From the NCBI GenBank assembly GCA_902492935.1, contig CABUNJ010000045.1, forward strand, positions 1 through 7,003: a DNA stretch of 7,003 nt. The letters run 5' to 3'. A program made the translations under genes and the position numbers. Below, piece after piece: positions 6,104-7,003 of the stretch. The stretch comes from an uncultured Collinsella sp. (GTDB lineage: Bacteria; Actinomycetota; Coriobacteriia; Coriobacteriales; Coriobacteriaceae). The first letter of the stretch is position 1. Each line of letters starts with the position of its first letter. The notes below the pieces were generated by a model. It made no database searches, was not told where the DNA came from, and saw only the letters and a list, made by a program, of their open reading frames with translations.

Positions 6104-6733
6104 ATGGCAGCTGCACAGCCGCTTAAGATTCGCATGGTTGCCGGACTTGGCAACCCTGGCGATGAGTATGCCGAGACCCGCCACAACGCTGGCTTTAAGG
6201 CGATCGACGAGCTGGCCCGTCAGGCCGGCGTCACGTACTGGAAAAACCAAGCAGGCGCCGAGGTCGCGCTCATCAACATCAACGACCCCGAGGAAGAGGG
6301 CGGCAAGCGCCAGATTGTACTGGTCAAGCCGCAGTCGTACATGAACACCTCGGGCGGGCCCATCTCCAAACTCTGCCGCGAGTACAAGATCAAGGCCGAG
6401 GAGCTGCTCGTCATCCACGACGAGCTCGATATTCCCGCCGGCGACGTGCGTGTTAAGGTGGGCGGCGGCCATGCCGGTCACAACGGCCTGCGTTCCATCA
6501 TCGACAAGATGGGCAGCCGCGACTTTAGTCGCATTCGCACCGGCATCGGCAACCCTCCCGGCAAGATGGCCGTGGCAGACTATGTGCTCAAGCAGCTGCG
6601 CGCCCGCGAGGCCGAGGACTTCCAGGACACCTGCGCCCGCGCCGCAGATGCCGCCGGTCTGGCCATCGTCCACGGCGTGATCTATGCCCGCGACCACGTC
6701 AACGGTGCCGCCTCCGCCAACGGCAAGCACTAA
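6104..6733 (+). CDS. pth: Peptidyl-tRNA hydrolase
   Basis: A 209-residue cytoplasmic enzyme that cleaves peptidyl-tRNA released by stalled or aborted translation, freeing the tRNA. Family marks are present throughout: AGLGNPGDEYAETRHNAG (13-30) with Asn17 and the catalytic His27, LVKPQSYMNTSGG (73-85) with Asn81, LLVIHDELDIPAGDVRVK (101-118) with Asp106, and GGGHAGHNGLRSI (120-132) with Asn127. GIGNPP and VADYVL complete the core. The ATG at 6104 is preferred because AAGGGA is 5 nt upstream. The frame is open back to a TTG at 6074, which has no ribosome site. A polar Ala/Asn/Lys tail ends the protein. It follows prs by 224 bp, with a large hairpin between. In B. subtilis the same neighbourhood holds ctc between prs and pth; it is absent here. 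Confidence 0.97.
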   Translation: MAAAQPLKIRMVAGLGNPGDEYAETRHNAGFKAIDELARQAGVTYWKNQAGAEVALININDPEEEGGKRQIVLVKPQSYMNTSGGPISKLCREYKIKAEELLVIHDELDIPAGDVRVKVGGGHAGHNGLRSIIDKMGSRDFSRIRTGIGNPPGKMAVADYVLKQLRAREAEDFQDTCARAADAAGLAIVHGVIYARDHVNGAASANGKH

Positions 6734-6735
6734 AA

Positions 6736-6932
6736 CCTACTATTTAGGGACAGGTTTATTTTGGCAGGTTTTATCTACGGAAATGCCGTGGTGGCTGCAT
6801 CGCAATAAACCCCGCACTGCCATACGCACATAGCGCCCCAAGGGGGCCGGCCTCATCACAACCCGAGGCTGGCCCCCTTTGCCGTTTTGCCTGATAAAAC
6901 CGACCAAAATAAACCTGTCCCCATTTGGTAGG
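6736..6932. repeat. 197-bp element with 40-nt inverted arms, MITE-like
   Basis: The left arm 6736-6775 and the right arm 6893-6932 are inverted copies. The inner 29 nt differ at only two positions (6747-6775 against 6893-6921, opening GGGACAGGTTTATTTTGG), and the outer 11 nt match more loosely. The centre carries a terminator (6840-6887) and no gene. The GGGACAGGTTTATTTT type of end resembles sequences I recall around REP-associated transposase genes in other bacteria, but no transposase is seen here. It begins 2 bp after the pth stop codon. A short copy of the arm lies at 329-342. Confidence 0.6.
6840..6887 (+). terminator. Intrinsic terminator inside the post-pth element
   Basis: Bases 6840-6854 pair with 6865-6879 over 15 bp with one G-T pair and a 10-nt loop. 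The core is GGGGGCC with GGCCCCC. The plus strand then reads TTTGCCGTTTT. It is the likely end of the pth transcript. Confidence 0.7.
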
Positions 6933-6937
6933 TCGAA

Positions 6938-7003
6938 GTGGATAAACCGGTTGATTTTCAATCTCAACGCAACAGCCTGAACGGACCCCGCGTTTCCGCA
7001 GCT
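6938..7003 (+). CDS. Possible start of an unidentified next gene (partial)
   Basis: A GTG at 6938 opens a frame of 22 codons to the window edge (beginning MDKPVDFQSQRNSLNG), after an in-frame TAG at 6929. Of the three plus frames this is the only one that stays open. The ribosome site is weak (TAGG, 5 nt upstream) and falls in the end of the inverted repeat. In B. subtilis fin (yabK) and then mfd follow pth, but nothing in this short stretch identifies either. It may be chance. Confidence 0.25.
   Translation, partial: MDKPVDFQSQRNSLNGPRVSAA

Noticed and set aside
5022..6116. Long minus-strand frame opposite prs (and similarly 5828-6730 opposite pth).
   Set aside because: Both are Gly/Asp/Val-rich mirrors of genuine genes and read straight through the palindrome at 5908-5985. 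Neither has domain evidence.
1..7003. Search by eye for CRISPR arrays, tRNA or rRNA genes, and phage or integrase genes.
   Set aside because: No regularly spaced direct repeats, no cloverleaf with a TTCRA arm and CCA end, and no integrase or transposase motifs were found.

Overview
The window looks like chromosomal DNA from a high-GC Gram-positive, most likely a gut Coriobacteriia (Collinsella-like) genome. This is inferred from strong GC bias at third codon positions, AGGAG-type ribosome sites, actinobacterial-type GlmU and Prs sequences, and the repeat seen after pth. The assignment is by pattern recognition, not by a search. Most of the window is housekeeping and ordinary; the accessory interest lies in the non-coding and linker DNA.

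Left part, minus strand: the 5' end of an amidohydrolase gene runs off the window at base 1 and has a structured leader. Next, reading upstream on the same strand, is an ECF-type transporter pair: a fused double ATPase (560-2203) translationally coupled to its transmembrane partner EcfT (about 2203-3096). No substrate-binding S component is present in the window, so the vitamin or metal carried cannot be told.

Right part, plus strand: glmU (3290-4702), prs (4893-5879) and pth (6104-6733). They make UDP-GlcNAc for cell wall synthesis, PRPP for nucleotide and amino acid synthesis, and recycle peptidyl-tRNA. The order glmU-prs-pth matches the Bacillus subtilis gcaD-prs-ctc-spoVC cluster without ctc (the L25 gene). 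Strong hairpins separate the three genes, so they look like separate or only partly linked transcripts. A weak GTG-started reading frame may begin the next gene at the right edge.

Points worth a second look: (1) a leader hairpin that would bury the amidohydrolase ribosome site; (2) a 191-bp segment with inverted 23-nt ends that forms the linker of the fused ATPase and stays in frame; (3) a 28-bp perfect palindrome between prs and pth; (4) a 197-bp element with 40-nt inverted arms after pth, carrying a terminator, with a 14-nt exact match to one arm near base 329.
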